A stretch of 64,000 nt of DNA, from NCBI RefSeq assembly GCF_019703515.2, contig NC_059348.1, positions 22,120,156 to 22,184,155 of the forward strand, given 5' to 3'. Shown one piece after another: positions 48,965 to 59,160 of this stretch; position 1 is the first letter of the stretch; each line of letters begins with the position of its first letter. Origin of the DNA: Myxocyprinus asiaticus. Taxonomy: Eukaryota > Chordata > Actinopteri > Cypriniformes > Catostomidae. A program made the position numbers and the translations under genes. The notes beneath the pieces were generated by a model, which was given only the letters and a program-made list of their open reading frames with translations, did no database searches and was not told where the DNA came from.

Positions 48965-51513
48965 ACGGATGTCTGCTTCGGTGTGGAGCTCTCTAGTGTT
49001 TTTGTTACTTTTGTTTGTTTGTCATGTTTTTAGTCACTCTTTCACGATCAGTTTCACCAGGGATGAACTGCTGAATATTCGGCAGAGCATACCTGATAAA
49101 TTTTTGCCAGTGTTTGATTATTCTGACATTTTATAAGACATTTTAGTTGGAGGCACAGCGGTGTTCTACAAGTACTCCAAGAAACACAAGCGAGGGACTC
49201 CTCTGCCGAGTATTCAACTAGCGAATGTCCACTCCCTCGCCAACAAAATGGACAAACTGCTTCTGCTCACTCAAACAAATAAGGACTTTTCTAACTCCGC
49301 TGCTCTGTGTTACACAGAAACCTGGCTGAATGAAGCCATCCCGGACAGCGTGCAACATCTTCTGGGCTTCCGGCTGTTTAGAGCGGATCGCGTTGCAGAA
49401 TCATCGGGGAAAACGAGAGGCGTTGGTATAACAGCATTGAAGAAGGTGTGCTGTCCTAATTTAGAAGTGCTCTTCATCACCTGTAAGCCTTTCTACTCGC
49501 CGCGGGAGTTTTCCTCGTTTATTCTGGTGAGTGTGTGCATCCCGCCACAAGCATGCGTGAACGCAGTGTTGCAACAGCTGGCTGATCACGTCACAAGCTT
49601 AGTTTCCATCCACTTCTCACACTATTTTGTTATCGAAAAAGTGAAAATGCGTTAAAAAAAATGTTTGCGAAATTTGCCGTCTTCTGCCGGTTTCCATTCA
49701 AATTGCCTTTTATCAATAAAAATGGTGTGCGTGATGATGTCATGCCTAAAAAAACACATTGTCACATAAGTTTTGGTTTAGCGCAAAAGAAATCTGCCCT
49801 TAAGCCGTTTCCATTCAGAAATGTGTGTTTATCGCTAATTAGCCTCCCAGATGTCCCTAATTTTTTTCCTCCGAAGTTTTGGTCAAATGGGGAGATTATT
49901 GAGACAATTCATTGAAATTTGCCAGCTAACTGTCATTTTAATTTCACAAATAAATACAAACAGAAGATGAGGAATTGCAATCAAAAGGAAGCAGTTGCCC
50001 TTCTGATAGGATTGTAATATTGGTACAGATGTTGCACCAGTTCCAACCCGAAAGTGAATAGTCATGGCCCTGTTCAAGCTCGCAACCTACACCAAGTATT
50101 GGGGAAATTTTCGGTCTTAGTATAAGGACCATCCATCGATGTGTATATGCTGTGTGTACAGCTATGAAAGAAAAACTGATGCGGTGTAATATCAGGGTTT
50201 ACATATGATACATTCCTGATATTCAATAGGCTACTTTGAACAATCATCTAATCTAAAGCATTGCCATCTCAACTGCATTGTGTCCCGTATATTTGTCCCA
50301 CAACTTTTAACGACCAACTGAACTTGATTATCATCTAAAATTAATTTTAAAATTAATTAACATAATGCAATTTACATTTTCTGAAGAAGCTCACCAAATG
50401 CGATCCGAGGTAAAGGGGGTTAGATTTAAAATATTTAAAAGTTTTAAAAGGTTCAAAAGCTGGTTTTCTGAAAGTGAACTCCACATTGGACAAATAGTTC
50501 TGATAGTTTATAGTCTTGAAGTGTAGAAAATGTCATTCAGCCAACTTTATTTGTCTACAGAACAGGGTACGGCTAATTTAAGTTTGTGTAAAGAAAAGGC
50601 ATATATAGGTCTAACAATATAATTTTTTTCATTTGGTAATTTTTTTATTTTATTTAATGCATTTTTCATTTGGTAATTTATTTAATTTAATATAGGGAAT
50701 TTTGCCAGAATTTTTTCAAAAGTAAGCTAAATAATAATTTAATAGAACTGGGCTATATTAGTGTTCTAAAAAAGCACACTGAAGCTTTTCTCCTAGTATT
50801 GTGTATTTATTTTTAATTTAATACATCTTTGTGCACAGAAATATGTTTTTTGTATTGTGGGCTAATTCTGTGACTGCTGTCTATTATTTTGAATGGTGTG
50901 GAAAAGCAACTTTAATAAATAAACGGATGGCCACCGCGATTAAATTAATCGCAAAGAGTGGCCATTCATTTGTTCTCCGTGCACTTGTCAATGTGCATGA
51001 TACGAGATATTTGTGTTGGCACTCCTGGAAGTGTCATGTTTGCAGTGATCGGGTCTTTATGCCGTTCAGATCAATCCATAATCACATACAATAAATTGGC
51101 TTTCAAGGATCCTATACCTTGTCGTCATGATTAACACAGGCTAAGGACTGGTGTAAATTCTGTCATGTGACACTACATTTTTGCATTAATGCCAATTTTC
51201 TCGACAAAAAGTGTTTCCAAACCAGTTTTTCGCGACATTTTAAGTATCGACATAGAGTTTATGCGCTAGAGTTAAACGGAAAAATATTATGTCGACACTT
51301 TTAGCGATAATTTGCGTTTCCAGCAGCTTTATTTTGATGCGCTTAAACTTTTTTCGCAAAAAATCCTTGGATGAAAACATAGTTACAGACACAGAGCAAC
51401 AACACCCACTCTCTTATCATTATTCTGGGAGATTTTAATAAAGCTAACCTCACCCATGAACTGCCAAAGTACACATTCCCCACCAGAGACAGAAATTTAC
51501 TGGACCACCAACT
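48959..51513 (+). pseudogene. LINE ORF: N-terminal leader and endonuclease (split)
   Basis: From ATG 48959: MAPRMSASVWSSLVFLLLLF, a hydrophobic leader, then TISFTRDELLNIRQSIPDKF and a stop at 49133. The reading continues with LPSIQLANVHSLANKMDKLL (endonuclease start, with its Asn), CYTETWLNEAIPDSVQHLLG (endonuclease Glu), GFRLFRADR and FYSPREFSSFILVSVCIPPQ. The frame is held across the inserted element: ...D-H-V-T-S-L at 49583-49601, then V-T-D-T-E-Q-Q-H-P at 51381-51407. Next come IILGDFNKANLTHELPKY (Asp/Asn motif) and RNLLDH, where homology ends. The segment SSGKTRG-VGITALKKVCC has lost the R-G-G-G-x-C-x-Y-I-N part. RT is absent. Confidence 0.75.
49602..51379. mobile_element. TA-flanked element inserted in the LINE ORF
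   Basis: 1778 bp between TA at 49600-49601 and TA at 51380-51381. Tips gtttccatcca (49602-49612) and tggatgaaaac (51368-51378) are inverted with one mismatch. Subterminal parts show further loosely inverted words ('gcgaaa', 'tatcgaaaaagtg' against 'cgacaaaaagtgtttcca'). No ORF with a known domain; the 50831-51094 frame is unassigned. The middle (about 50160-50830) is AT-rich and may contain another insertion. TA flanks suggest a Tc1/mariner-type MITE, but the length is unusual. Confidence 0.65.
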
Positions 51514-51987
51514 TTATATTTCTTCAAAACCTGATGAGATTTCACAATTCTCCAAATTAGCAGAGTGTATCAATGAAATAAAAGATTGGATGGCCAGAAA
51601 TTTCCTTCTACTCAATTCCAGCAAAACAGAGGTACTAATTATCAGACCAAACACCTCTAAAAACAAGCCGCTAAAATATTATTTGACTCTCGCTGAATGT
51701 ACTGTTACATCGTCTTCAACAGTGAAGAACTTAGGTGTTATATTTGATACCAATCTGTCCTTTGTAAATCAAATGACCAATGTTTGTAGAACAGCATTCT
51801 TCCACCTATGAAATATTGCTAAATTACGTCACATGCTCTCTGTTGCTGATGCCAAAAAACTAATTCATGTGTTCATGACCTCAAGACAAGATTATTGTAA
51901 TGCATTACTGGGAGGATGTCCAGCAAGTTCAATAAATAAACTTCAATTGGTTCAAAATGCAGCAGCCAGAGTGCTGACTAGAACCAA
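51514..51987 (+). pseudogene. LINE reverse transcriptase late region (second L2-type family)
   Basis: Begins with 'PDEISQFSKLAECINEIKDW' and continues MARNFLLLNSSKTEVLII, SSSTVKNLGVIFDTNLSF, an in-frame stop near 51810 (TGA where a Trp or Arg is expected), then NIAKLRHMLSVADAKKLIHV, SRQDYCNALLGGCPASSINK and QNAAARVLTRTKI. These are the post-catalytic motifs of L2-type RT. The fragment joins a different LINE on its left and a SINE tail on its right, so both borders are recombination or deletion joints. Confidence 0.8.
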
Positions 51988-52080
51988 GATTGAGGTGAGT
52001 AAACGCACCACCACAAGGACCTAGTAAGTAGTGGGAATTGGGCATGCCAAATTCGGTAGAAAAGGGGATAATATTAGAAA
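51988..52080 (+). mobile_element. SINE 3' tail fragment
   Basis: Gattgaggtgagtaaacgca, then 'gggaattgggcatgccaaat' and 'agaaaaggggata' match the last 90 bp of the SINE at 52679-53114 (gattgaggtgaatcactacg...). The 5' part is missing and is replaced by LINE sequence. Confidence 0.75.
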
Positions 52081-52678
52081 ATAATAAAATAAAAAATATT
52101 CTCATTCCATATCTGGATAATTGCTGCAATATCATAGATGATACATTTCCTCCTCTATGATATTGCATTATATTAGTTTTGTATAGTATGTTAACTTAAT
52201 AACCAAAATACGTGGACATACGTGAATGAGAATAAACTTGAAACAGGAATGTGTTTCAGTCACAATGCACATTATGTAGTTTAGAGATCATTTAGAGATA
52301 TTTAGAATGTTACAAATGGCTATTTCTCTTTAAATAAATGTTGTATTCTTAAAATATTCTGTTTGTCCAAGAATCCTTTTGCAGCAGTGCAGGTCTTTGG
52401 CATTTAGAAGCTGCTAGTTTAGGACCTGTGAGGAGTCTGTTTCTCAAACTAGAGACTGTGATTTACTTGTCCTTTTGTTGTGCATCTGGCCGTCCACTTC
52501 CCTCTCTATCCTGGTTAGAGATTCTTTTTTCAAAACAGTAATGCATGGAATAGCCTTCATCTCTCTACAACAATAGACTTTAGGAGAAAAATTTCCCGAG
52601 AAATGTGTTTCTTTTTGCCTATTTTTAAAACCAAAATTTGACTTGCAAGTGTAAAGCACCTTAAGAACTCAATACCTC
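52081..52678. other. Non-coding spacer
   Basis: No element ends or ORF recognised. The last 13 bp (52666-52678) are the left TSD of the next SINE. Confidence 0.4.
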
Positions 52679-53114
52679 TGGGCCTGGGTAGCTCAGCGAG
52701 TACTGACGTTGAATACCACCCCTGGAGTCGCGAGTTCGAATCCAGGGCGTGCTGAGTGACTCCAGCCAGGTCTCCTAAGCAACCAAATTGGCCCGGTTGC
52801 TAGGGAGGGAAGAGTTACATGGGGTAACCTCCTCGTGGTCGCTATAATATGTGGTTCTCGCTCTCGGTGGGGTGCGTGGTGAGTTGTGTGTGGATGCTGT
52901 GGAGAATAGCGTGGGCCTCCACATGTGCTGTCTCCACGGTAACGCGCTCAACAAGCCACGTGTTAAGATGCGTGGACTGACGGACACTGAGGGAACTAAG
53001 ATTCATCCTCCGCAACCTGGATTGAGGTGAATCACTACGCCACCAAGTGGACAGCGCATTGGGAATTGGGCATTACAAATTGTTAAGAAAAGGGGAGAAA
53101 ATAAATAAATAAAT
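52679..53114 (+). mobile_element. tRNA-derived SINE, full length
   Basis: 436 bp. The tRNA-like head has box A (tagctcagcgag, 52689-52700) and box B (gagttcgaatcc, 52732-52743). The body is of the 'gccaggtctcctaagcaacc ... cctcctcgtggtcgctataa' type, ending gaattgggcattacaaattg and an (aaat)n tail. Imperfect 13-bp TSDs: aactcaatacctc (52666-52678) and aactcattagctc (53115-53127), 11 of 13. It is transcribed by RNA polymerase III in principle and needs a LINE partner for movement. The partner is not identifiable here. Confidence 0.88.
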
Positions 53115-53443
53115 AACTCATTAGCTCAGCAAATGGGGGGAAAAACACCAAAGCGCAACCATTTTCAATTGTTCTAATAATAAGAACATTTTCTTAGGTA
53201 CCAAATTAGCACTTGAGAATGCTTTTGTAAGGAATAGGTGACAGTATATATTTGCCATCAAGCTAAAGAAAAAATGGAATAAATAACACTTAAAACAATT
53301 ATTTCAAACCGTAATAATAATTTGCAATGAATGATTTGGGCAGTATTTTTGATCAGTTTAATGCATCCTTGGTGAAAGGAAGCATCAATTTCTTTCAAGA
53401 ACAAAAATGTCTTTGTGTTCTAAAAATGGAAGTGTATATACTC
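53115..53443. other. Non-coding spacer
   Basis: AT-rich; nothing recognised. Confidence 0.4.
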
Positions 53444-53954
53444 TACACCAATCAGCCACAACATTAAAACCACCTGCCTAATATTGTGTCGGTCCCCTTC
53501 ATGCCGCCAGAACAGCACCAACCCGAGATGATACTCTTCTCACCACAATTGTACAGAGCAGTTATCTGAGTTACCGTAGACTCTGTCAGTTCAAACCAGT
53601 CTGGCCATTCTCCATTGACCTCTCTCATCAACAAGGTGTTTCTGCCCACAGAACTGCCGCTCACTTGTTGTTTTTTGTTTTTAGCCCCATTCGGAGTCAA
53701 TTCTAAAGACTGTTGTGTGTGAAAATCTCAGGAGATCAGCAGTTACAGAAATACGCAAACCAGCCCATCTGGCACCAACAATCATCCATGCGATTATCTA
53801 AGCCAATCGTGTTGCAGCAGTGCAGTGCATACAATCATGCAGATACGAGTCAGGAGCTTCAGTTGATATTCACATCAATCATCAGAATGGGGGAAAATGT
53901 GATCTCATTGATTTGGAGCGTGGCATGATTGTTGGTGCCAGATGGGCTGGTGTA
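53444..53954 (-). mobile_element. Tc1-like remnant with inverted N-terminal segment
   Basis: Left end tacaccaatcagccacaaca is the terminus of a widespread vertebrate Tc1-like family. The minus strand codes the paired-type DNA-binding domain with stops: MIVGARWAG from 53785, then 'TSERQFCGQKHLVDERGQWR' and RMARLV (about 53600-53670). The plus strand at about 53890-53953 codes the preceding residues, GKCDLIDLERG, and again MIVGARWAG. The two strands meet through a perfect 26-bp inverted repeat. No catalytic domain remains. Confidence 0.75.
53760..53950. repeat. Perfect 26-bp inverted repeat (hairpin arms)
   Basis: Arms 53760-53785 and 53925-53950 are exact reverse complements (second arm begins atgattgttggtgccagatg), separated by 139 bp. 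Confidence 0.95.
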
Positions 53955-54486
53955 TATAATATCAATGTATATGATATAATTTTCATAAAGTAACTTGTAA
54001 TTACTTAAGTAGTTTTTCGGCAAACTACTTATTTACTCTTACTTGAGTCATAATATTTCTCAGTACTTCTACTTGTACTCAAGTTAATTATTTCTTCAGT
54101 AGCAGTACTTTTACTTAAGTAAAAAAAATCAGTACTCTTTCCACCACTGCTCTATGACTGATGTTTTCATCTGTTTGTAAGCATATGTGTTTTGGTGTGC
54201 AGCGTGTTTGACCATCTGACATCAATTACTGATAAATTATGTAAATAAATTACTTCAGATTATAAGTCGCAGGACCTTTGATATGATGAAAAAAAAACTT
54301 AGAAAATAGGGTAATGGTAAAACAAAAAGCTCTTTTAGAACAAAATATATAGGGTTGCCACTTTTGAAGTTGTAAAATACGGGACACTCTCTGTAAAGTA
54401 GTTGACCAGTTGGAGGGTGGTGTGGGGTGTCATATGGTCCCTTACCACATCCTCCACAGTTTTAGCAATACATGCTTTGAGAGTTA

Positions 54487-54488
54487 TT

Positions 54489-54529
<41 letters not shown>

Positions 54530-54556
54530 TATATAATATATATATATATATATTTT
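54487..54556. repeat. (AAT)n / (TA)n microsatellite
   Basis: Aat run passing into ta run and poly(T). Confidence 0.95.
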
Positions 54557-54864
54557 TTTTTATTTCTTCGATTATTTATATTTTTCTTTTATTAACTTTA
54601 TTTTTCCTTCACCTTTATTTCTTGTCTTTATGACTCTATGATTTTATTCATAAATTGTCTGATCTGTGCAATCTTATTGAACATTTTCATGGAACCTTCT
54701 GTTTTTAAATAAACAAATCTACAGTTGTAGCACAATGTGTGTACTTTTCAGACGGTCCCTTACAACACCATCCACATTATTAGCACGATCAGCACAATGT
54801 GTGGACTTTTCAGACAACCCCTTACCCACAGCAACCAAAATTTCCAACTTATATCAATGTTAAA

Positions 54865-55971
54865 TTAAAGCTACACTATGTAACTTTTGGCCCTCTGGCG
54901 GTTGAAGCATAGAACTGCAAGTTACTTGTTGAGGCACACTGTTTTGGTAATTATGGTAGTCGGACTTTAGCTCTGCTCTTCTGCGTGGATGAATTTGATG
55001 GTTTGAATACCACTGGTGTAACCATGGTTTTAGGTGATCAATTATCATAGTGAATGTCATTAACAACAACAAAACTCGCCCACTACCCTCAAAGAATATA
55101 ATAATAAATAAATAACGAAAGGAAGAAAAAGACGGATATCCGAAAAATATGTCTTAATAGCACGTAAGTAGCCCATCTTCCGCTGTTGTTTTGATTTATT
55201 GAAAACAATAGTTTTAAAATAAATAGCGTTACAAAAGTTAGGCAACAATGACATTAGACATGACGATTGCTAGTCATATCAGATTAAGTCAAACAGTGGA
55301 AACAGTGCAAATGGTGGAAATTATAACTTAGCAAGCAGGCAAATACACCAAGGTAGTATCTGGTTTAAAGACTGGTGTTGTTACCAGCATAAAGTTAAAT
55401 TTTTTCCCCATTGTCCTTCCTCAAATTAAATTGAAAGCACTGCAGTACCACAATCCACAATAAAATGCCACATTTGTGTGGATAAAGCTATCTAACGAAC
55501 TACCGCGCTAAGAGACGATCCAATAAAATCGTCCAGACCTGTCTCTTAATTTTATCAGTCCAATAAAATATCTTACCTGTTGAGAGAGGAAAACTCCATC
55601 TCTGGGTCAGTTTTAAATCCTTTCTCGGAGTTGTCACCACCTATGAAAAACCGAAGCCAATGCTGTTTCTTGTTTTATTACGGGTTCTGTTGCTTTTCCT
55701 TTTTGTTTGCAGACTCTTCTTGGTTTGAGGTTTCTTTATTTTGAAAACGGGTGATTCCCCAGAGGGTTGCCTTTTTGAATAATCCATGGTCAGTGTTGCT
55801 CATGTGTTGTGGCTACAAGCTGTCAGCTTCAAACTACCACCACGCCTATCACCGCACATATACACGTGCTGTAATAGCTAGCTGGATCTTCTCTTCTTTA
55901 TTTACAGATGTGACGTAAACACGCATGGATGACTGACGGAAGTATACAATTTCCCATCATTGCATCTTTAA
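54865..55971 (-). mobile_element. Nested element with a small basic ORF
   Basis: Left ttaaagctacactatgtaac ('ggccctctggcggttgaag' follows), right cccatcattgcatctttaa. The inverted tips share only TTAAAG plus weak similarity. This left end is common in fish genomes. Inside, on the minus strand, is a short ATG-started basic ORF followed by a splice donor. Superfamily not determined. Confidence 0.5.
55577..55787 (-). pseudogene. First exon of a small basic protein in nested element
   Basis: ATG at 55787-55785 opens MDYSKRQPSGESPVFKIKK, then QTKKSLQTKRKSNRTRNKTR and a stop at 55643-55641. One frame over, the reading continues GFKTDPEM and ends at AACAG followed by gtaaga (donor at 55576). The basic part and the K-T-D-P-E-M motif fit an N-terminal domain I have seen attached to several predicted fish proteins of unknown function. 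One frameshift breaks this copy. The function is unknown. Confidence 0.45.
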
Positions 55972-56014
55972 ATATGGGATGATCCCATAAATTATGGGAT
56001 GGAGGGCAACCCTA

Positions 56015-56812
56015 TAAATATATACGTTTAACTGGTCATGTCTAGATGGCAACCCTCTTGCTGTGAAAATTCTTGTAAGGGCACATTTGCTTCTACCAAT
56101 GGGGTAGGGTTAAGGGATAGGGTTAAGGGGAAGGGATATGGTAAATCATGAAAAAGTTTCACAGCTTGATGGTTACCATCTAGTCACATATTATCAAAGT
56201 GGTCCTGGCCAGCAATGATATTTGAATGGAGAGAGCTTGAAATTTATGTAACACACCTGTGATTTCTTGGCCAACAGCCTTAGAAGGATTCCCAACAGCT
56301 CAGCTCCACACAAAACTGGGATTAAGAAAAAACGGAGAGCTGGCGAGTTGGATACCATGTATTTCCCATCTGGTCCTGAACTGGATAATAGAGACATTCA
56401 TGTGGTAAAGGGATAAGTCTGGGAACGGGACCAGCAGAGACTGTAACACATCGCCTCACGATTGAGAGAACTGCTGACTCTGGCAACGCATCCTCCCTCA
56501 ATTCTGAGGGTACTTTAACCTTCAGGCTATAAGGGTCAAAGCAATTTACTGTCTTACTGCAAGCTTCAGGGCAGCTCAAAAGAAACCTCAAAGCCCTGTG
56601 CAGGAAAGTCATTACCATTTTCCTGAATTATCTTATTGAAGAGAGCTGGAATTGGACTGTTGGACTAAATTAATCCTAAATGTGGCTGGCTGTCTACTAG
56701 AATATATTATACGAAAATCTCAAAATGTTACTTCCAGGCTACTAATAATGGTGATTTTGGCATGACTATGAGAGATGGAGTGGAACAAAGTGGAACAAAA
56801 TGTCATGTGAGT
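56015..56812. other. Non-coding spacer
   Basis: Contains 'ggggtagggttaagggatag' (about 56100), a telomere-like gggtta-containing patch of only three loose units. No gene recognised; the frame 56322-56618 (minus) has no domain. Confidence 0.4.
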
Positions 56813-57341
56813 GTGGTTGGGAATCGAGAATTCAGAATAAGAACAGACATGATGCTCAGTTCTGTTCACGGTTCTTGAATGTCTTTATTCTTTCTCCTAT
56901 GCGGATGTGAATCAACAATCAGCATTCAGGTACTTCATACATTGTTTCTTTTGATTAAAACGTTTTTGTAAACACTCCTTTTTGTGACATATTGTATATA
57001 CTGCTTTGCTGACATGGTGCACATCATATGCAAAAATGAAAATAATTGATAATAGTATCATTAAAGCTAAAGTGTGTAATTTCTGCACCACTAGTAGTAT
57101 TGCAAAAATAAACATTGGAACAGAGTAATTTTTATAGCGCCACATAGACCCAATGTTTACAGTTTTCAAGAAAACTAACCTACAAATGGTTTACTTATAC
57201 TTGTATCTGCATATTAAGATGGGATAGGAGAAAGCATTTTAACACTGAAAAAGTTACATACATCAGCTTTAGGAAACCGGATTTGTTACATGGAATCAGA
57301 ATCGGAACCAGAATGGTTAAGTTCCTTACGATTCCCATCCC
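56813..57341. mobile_element. hAT-like MITE ('gggaatcg') with nested MITE
   Basis: Left tgtggttgggaatcgagaat, right aagttccttacgattcccatccc shortened: inverted core GGGAATCG at both ends, with 'cggttcttgaatg' and 'tcggaaccagaat' as subterminal words. No TSD recognised. Confidence 0.5.
57061..57272. mobile_element. Small MITE ('taaagctaaagtgtgtaa')
   Basis: 212 bp. Left ttaaagctaaagtgtgtaat; right aagttacatacatcagctttag. Inverted at most positions of the first 19. Known style of short fish MITE; nested in the previous element. Confidence 0.55.
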
Positions 57342-57774
57342 TGCAATTGAGACAAATTTTAAGAACATGTTCACTTCAAATATGCTTTAAACTCACTTTG
57401 TGATTTCACCATACTGAACTCCGCTGTCTGTCAATGTAGACTAAGGACCAGTGGACAGTACAGTCATACAGGGCATGAGAGGGTGAGACAGACAGCTCAA
57501 CTCACACTGCTGCAAGATGTCTGCATACAATGGACCACCCTTGCTCCCTGCAGTCAGCTCCCTGGCAGAACTGCTGAACTTTGACCTTGTGGAGATCACA
57601 ACTAATGTAAAGTCAACAATCACCCTTCACAGATGGCAAGGGCCAAGGAGGAAAACACAACACAGGAGGTCTCCGGAGCCAAACATACATACATAGTTAA
57701 GCAATCACTGAAAAATAAAACAGCCCAAGACAAAACAAATCAGGGCCAGTGTGTGTTTATTTTAATGTTAAAAA
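57342..57774. other. Non-coding spacer
   Basis: Nothing recognised; ends in an A run at 57769-57780 where DIRS homology starts. Confidence 0.4.
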
Positions 57775-57780
57775 AAAAAA

Positions 57781-59160
57781 ATTGCTTGCAGCGAATTGAG
57801 GCGCTGCTGACTCCAGAGGAGGAGATGGCGGGCGAGTTGTGATATGCAACGGGAGTGTAGACCGCCTTGACGGTTGATGTACGCTACCGTCCCTGTGTTG
57901 TCCGTCTGGACCAACACGTGCTTGCCCTGGATCAATGGCCGGAACCTCCACAGGGCGAGCAGTACTGCCAACAACTTGAGTTGATGTGCCAATGCAGCCA
58001 CGGGCCATTCCAGGAGCCGGCGGCTGTGTGCCCATTGCATATGATGCCCCAGCCCGTCTTGGAGTCATCCATCGTAACCACGATGCGCCTGGAGACCTGC
58101 TCTAGCGGAACCCCTGCCCATAGAAATGCAAGGTTGGTCCAAGGGCTGAAGAGGCGGTGATAGATCGGCATAATAACCACACGATGTGTCCCACGGCGCC
58201 ATGCCCATCTCGGGACTCGAGTCTGAAGCGGTCTCATATGCATCAACCGGAGCGGTGTGGCCACTGCTGAGGATGCCATATGCCCCAGCAGCCTCTGAAA
58301 AAGTTTCAGTGGAACCACTGTCTTCTGTCTGAACGCCTTCAGACAGTTCAGCACCGACTGTTTACGCTCATTTGTGAGGTGCACCGTCATCGAGACTGCG
58401 TCCAACTACAAGCCGAGGAAAGAGATGCTCTGAACCGGGGAGAGCTTGCTCTTTTACCAGTTGACCCAAAGCCCCAGTCGGCTGAGGTGCGTGAGCACCA
58501 GGTCCTTGTGCGCACACAACACGTTCCAAGAGTGAGCTAGGATTAGCTAGTCATCGAGATAATTGAGGATGCGGACACCCACTTCCCTTAGCGGGGCAAG
58601 GGCTGCCTCTGCGACCTTCGAGAAGATGCTGTACTGGTATGCCCGGCCCTCGAAAGCAAACCACAGGAAGGGTCTGTATCGAGTTAAGACCGAGACGTGG
58701 AAGTACGCGTCCTTCAGGTCTACCGCCGCGAACCAATCTTGATGCCGGACGCTCGCTAAAATGCGTTTTTGCATCAGCATCTTGAACGGGAGTCTGTGCA
58801 AGGCCCGGTTCAGTACTCACAGGTCCAAGATTGGCCGCAACCCACCGCCTTTCTTTGGTATGATGAAGTAGGGGCTGTAAAACCCCTTCTTCATCTCGGC
58901 CGGAGGGACAGGCTCTATCGCACCCTTCCGTAGAAGGGTAGCGATCTCCACACACAAGGTAGCGCCGTTCTCGCCGTTCACCGAGGTGAAGCAGACGCCG
59001 CTGAACCTAGGCGGGCGCCTGGCAAACTGAATTGCGTAGCTGAGTCGGATGGTCCGGGTCAGCCATCGCGACGGGTTGGAAATCGCAAGCCACGCCTCCA
59101 AACTCCGGGCGAGGGGGACCAAGGGGACAATCACGTCGGACGTACTGGTGGGTGGGGCCT
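57781..59160 (-). pseudogene. DIRS reverse transcriptase / RNase H (broken)
   Basis: From high to low coordinates: WLTRTIRLSYAIQFARRPPR, IATLLRKGAIEPVPPAEMKK, FYSPYFIIPKKGGGLRPILD (RT motif 1, about 58815-58875); a stop, then HRLPFKMLMQKRILASVRHQ and DWFAAVDLKDAYFHVSV (motif A, first RT Asp). AYQYSIF is joined directly to SKVAEAALAPL, so about a dozen residues of motif B (P-F-G-L-A-L-S type) are deleted. RILNYLDD (motif C, catalytic Asp pair) is followed by TAG in place of Trp. RNase H: RIVVTMDDSKTGWGI, then in another frame LVQTDNTGTVAYINRQGG near 57870-57920. Several stops and frameshifts; not functional. Confidence 0.85.

Larger units (their letters stand above)
48945..51513 (+). mobile_element. 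L2-type LINE 5' part, interrupted by a 1.8-kb element
   Basis: LINE sequence at 48945-49601 continues in frame at 51380-51513 once the 49602-51379 insert and one TA are removed. It starts with a leader and the word caagatggcgcc (48953-48964), a YY1-like site also used by other LINE promoters. It stops at 51513, where a different LINE begins. Confidence 0.75.
48219..54149. mobile_element. hAT-type element expanded to 5.9 kb by nested insertions
   Basis: Left end tagaggtggaaagaaacaaa with 'aagcacttgagtaaattgtt' after it. Right end region with 'cttacttgagtcataat', 'gtacttttacttaagtaaaa' and terminus ctctttccaccactg. This is the fish hAT group whose ends read cagtggtggaaag. Flanking octamers ttctatga (48211-48218) and ctctatga (54150-54157) match at 7 of 8. 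Everything between (two LINE pieces, a TA-flanked element, two SINE pieces, a Tc1-like piece) would have accumulated inside. Confidence 0.7.
54350..56014. mobile_element. Non-autonomous hAT element with 8-bp TSD, carrying a nested element
   Basis: 1665 bp. Left tagggttgccacttttgaag, right gggatggagggcaaccct + a. Inverted tips TAGGGTTGCC. Flanking octamers aaaatata (54342-54349) and taaatata (56015-56022), 7 of 8. The interior has an (AAT)n/(TA)n microsatellite (54487-54556) and a roughly 60-bp tandem pair around gcacaatgtgtgtacttttc (54731 and 54793). The 54865-55971 element is nested near its right end. Confidence 0.75.

Noticed and set aside
50831..51094. 87-codon frame inside the TA-flanked element
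   Set aside because: Has a CxxC-like W-K-C-H-V-C but no other zinc-finger features or transposase motif; too little to call.
52682..52755. tRNA gene
   Set aside because: Box A and box B are present but the acceptor stem does not close and the sequence continues as a SINE with TSDs and an A-rich tail.
56095..56145. Interstitial telomere repeat
   Set aside because: Only a few loose gggtta-like words, not a TTAGGG array.
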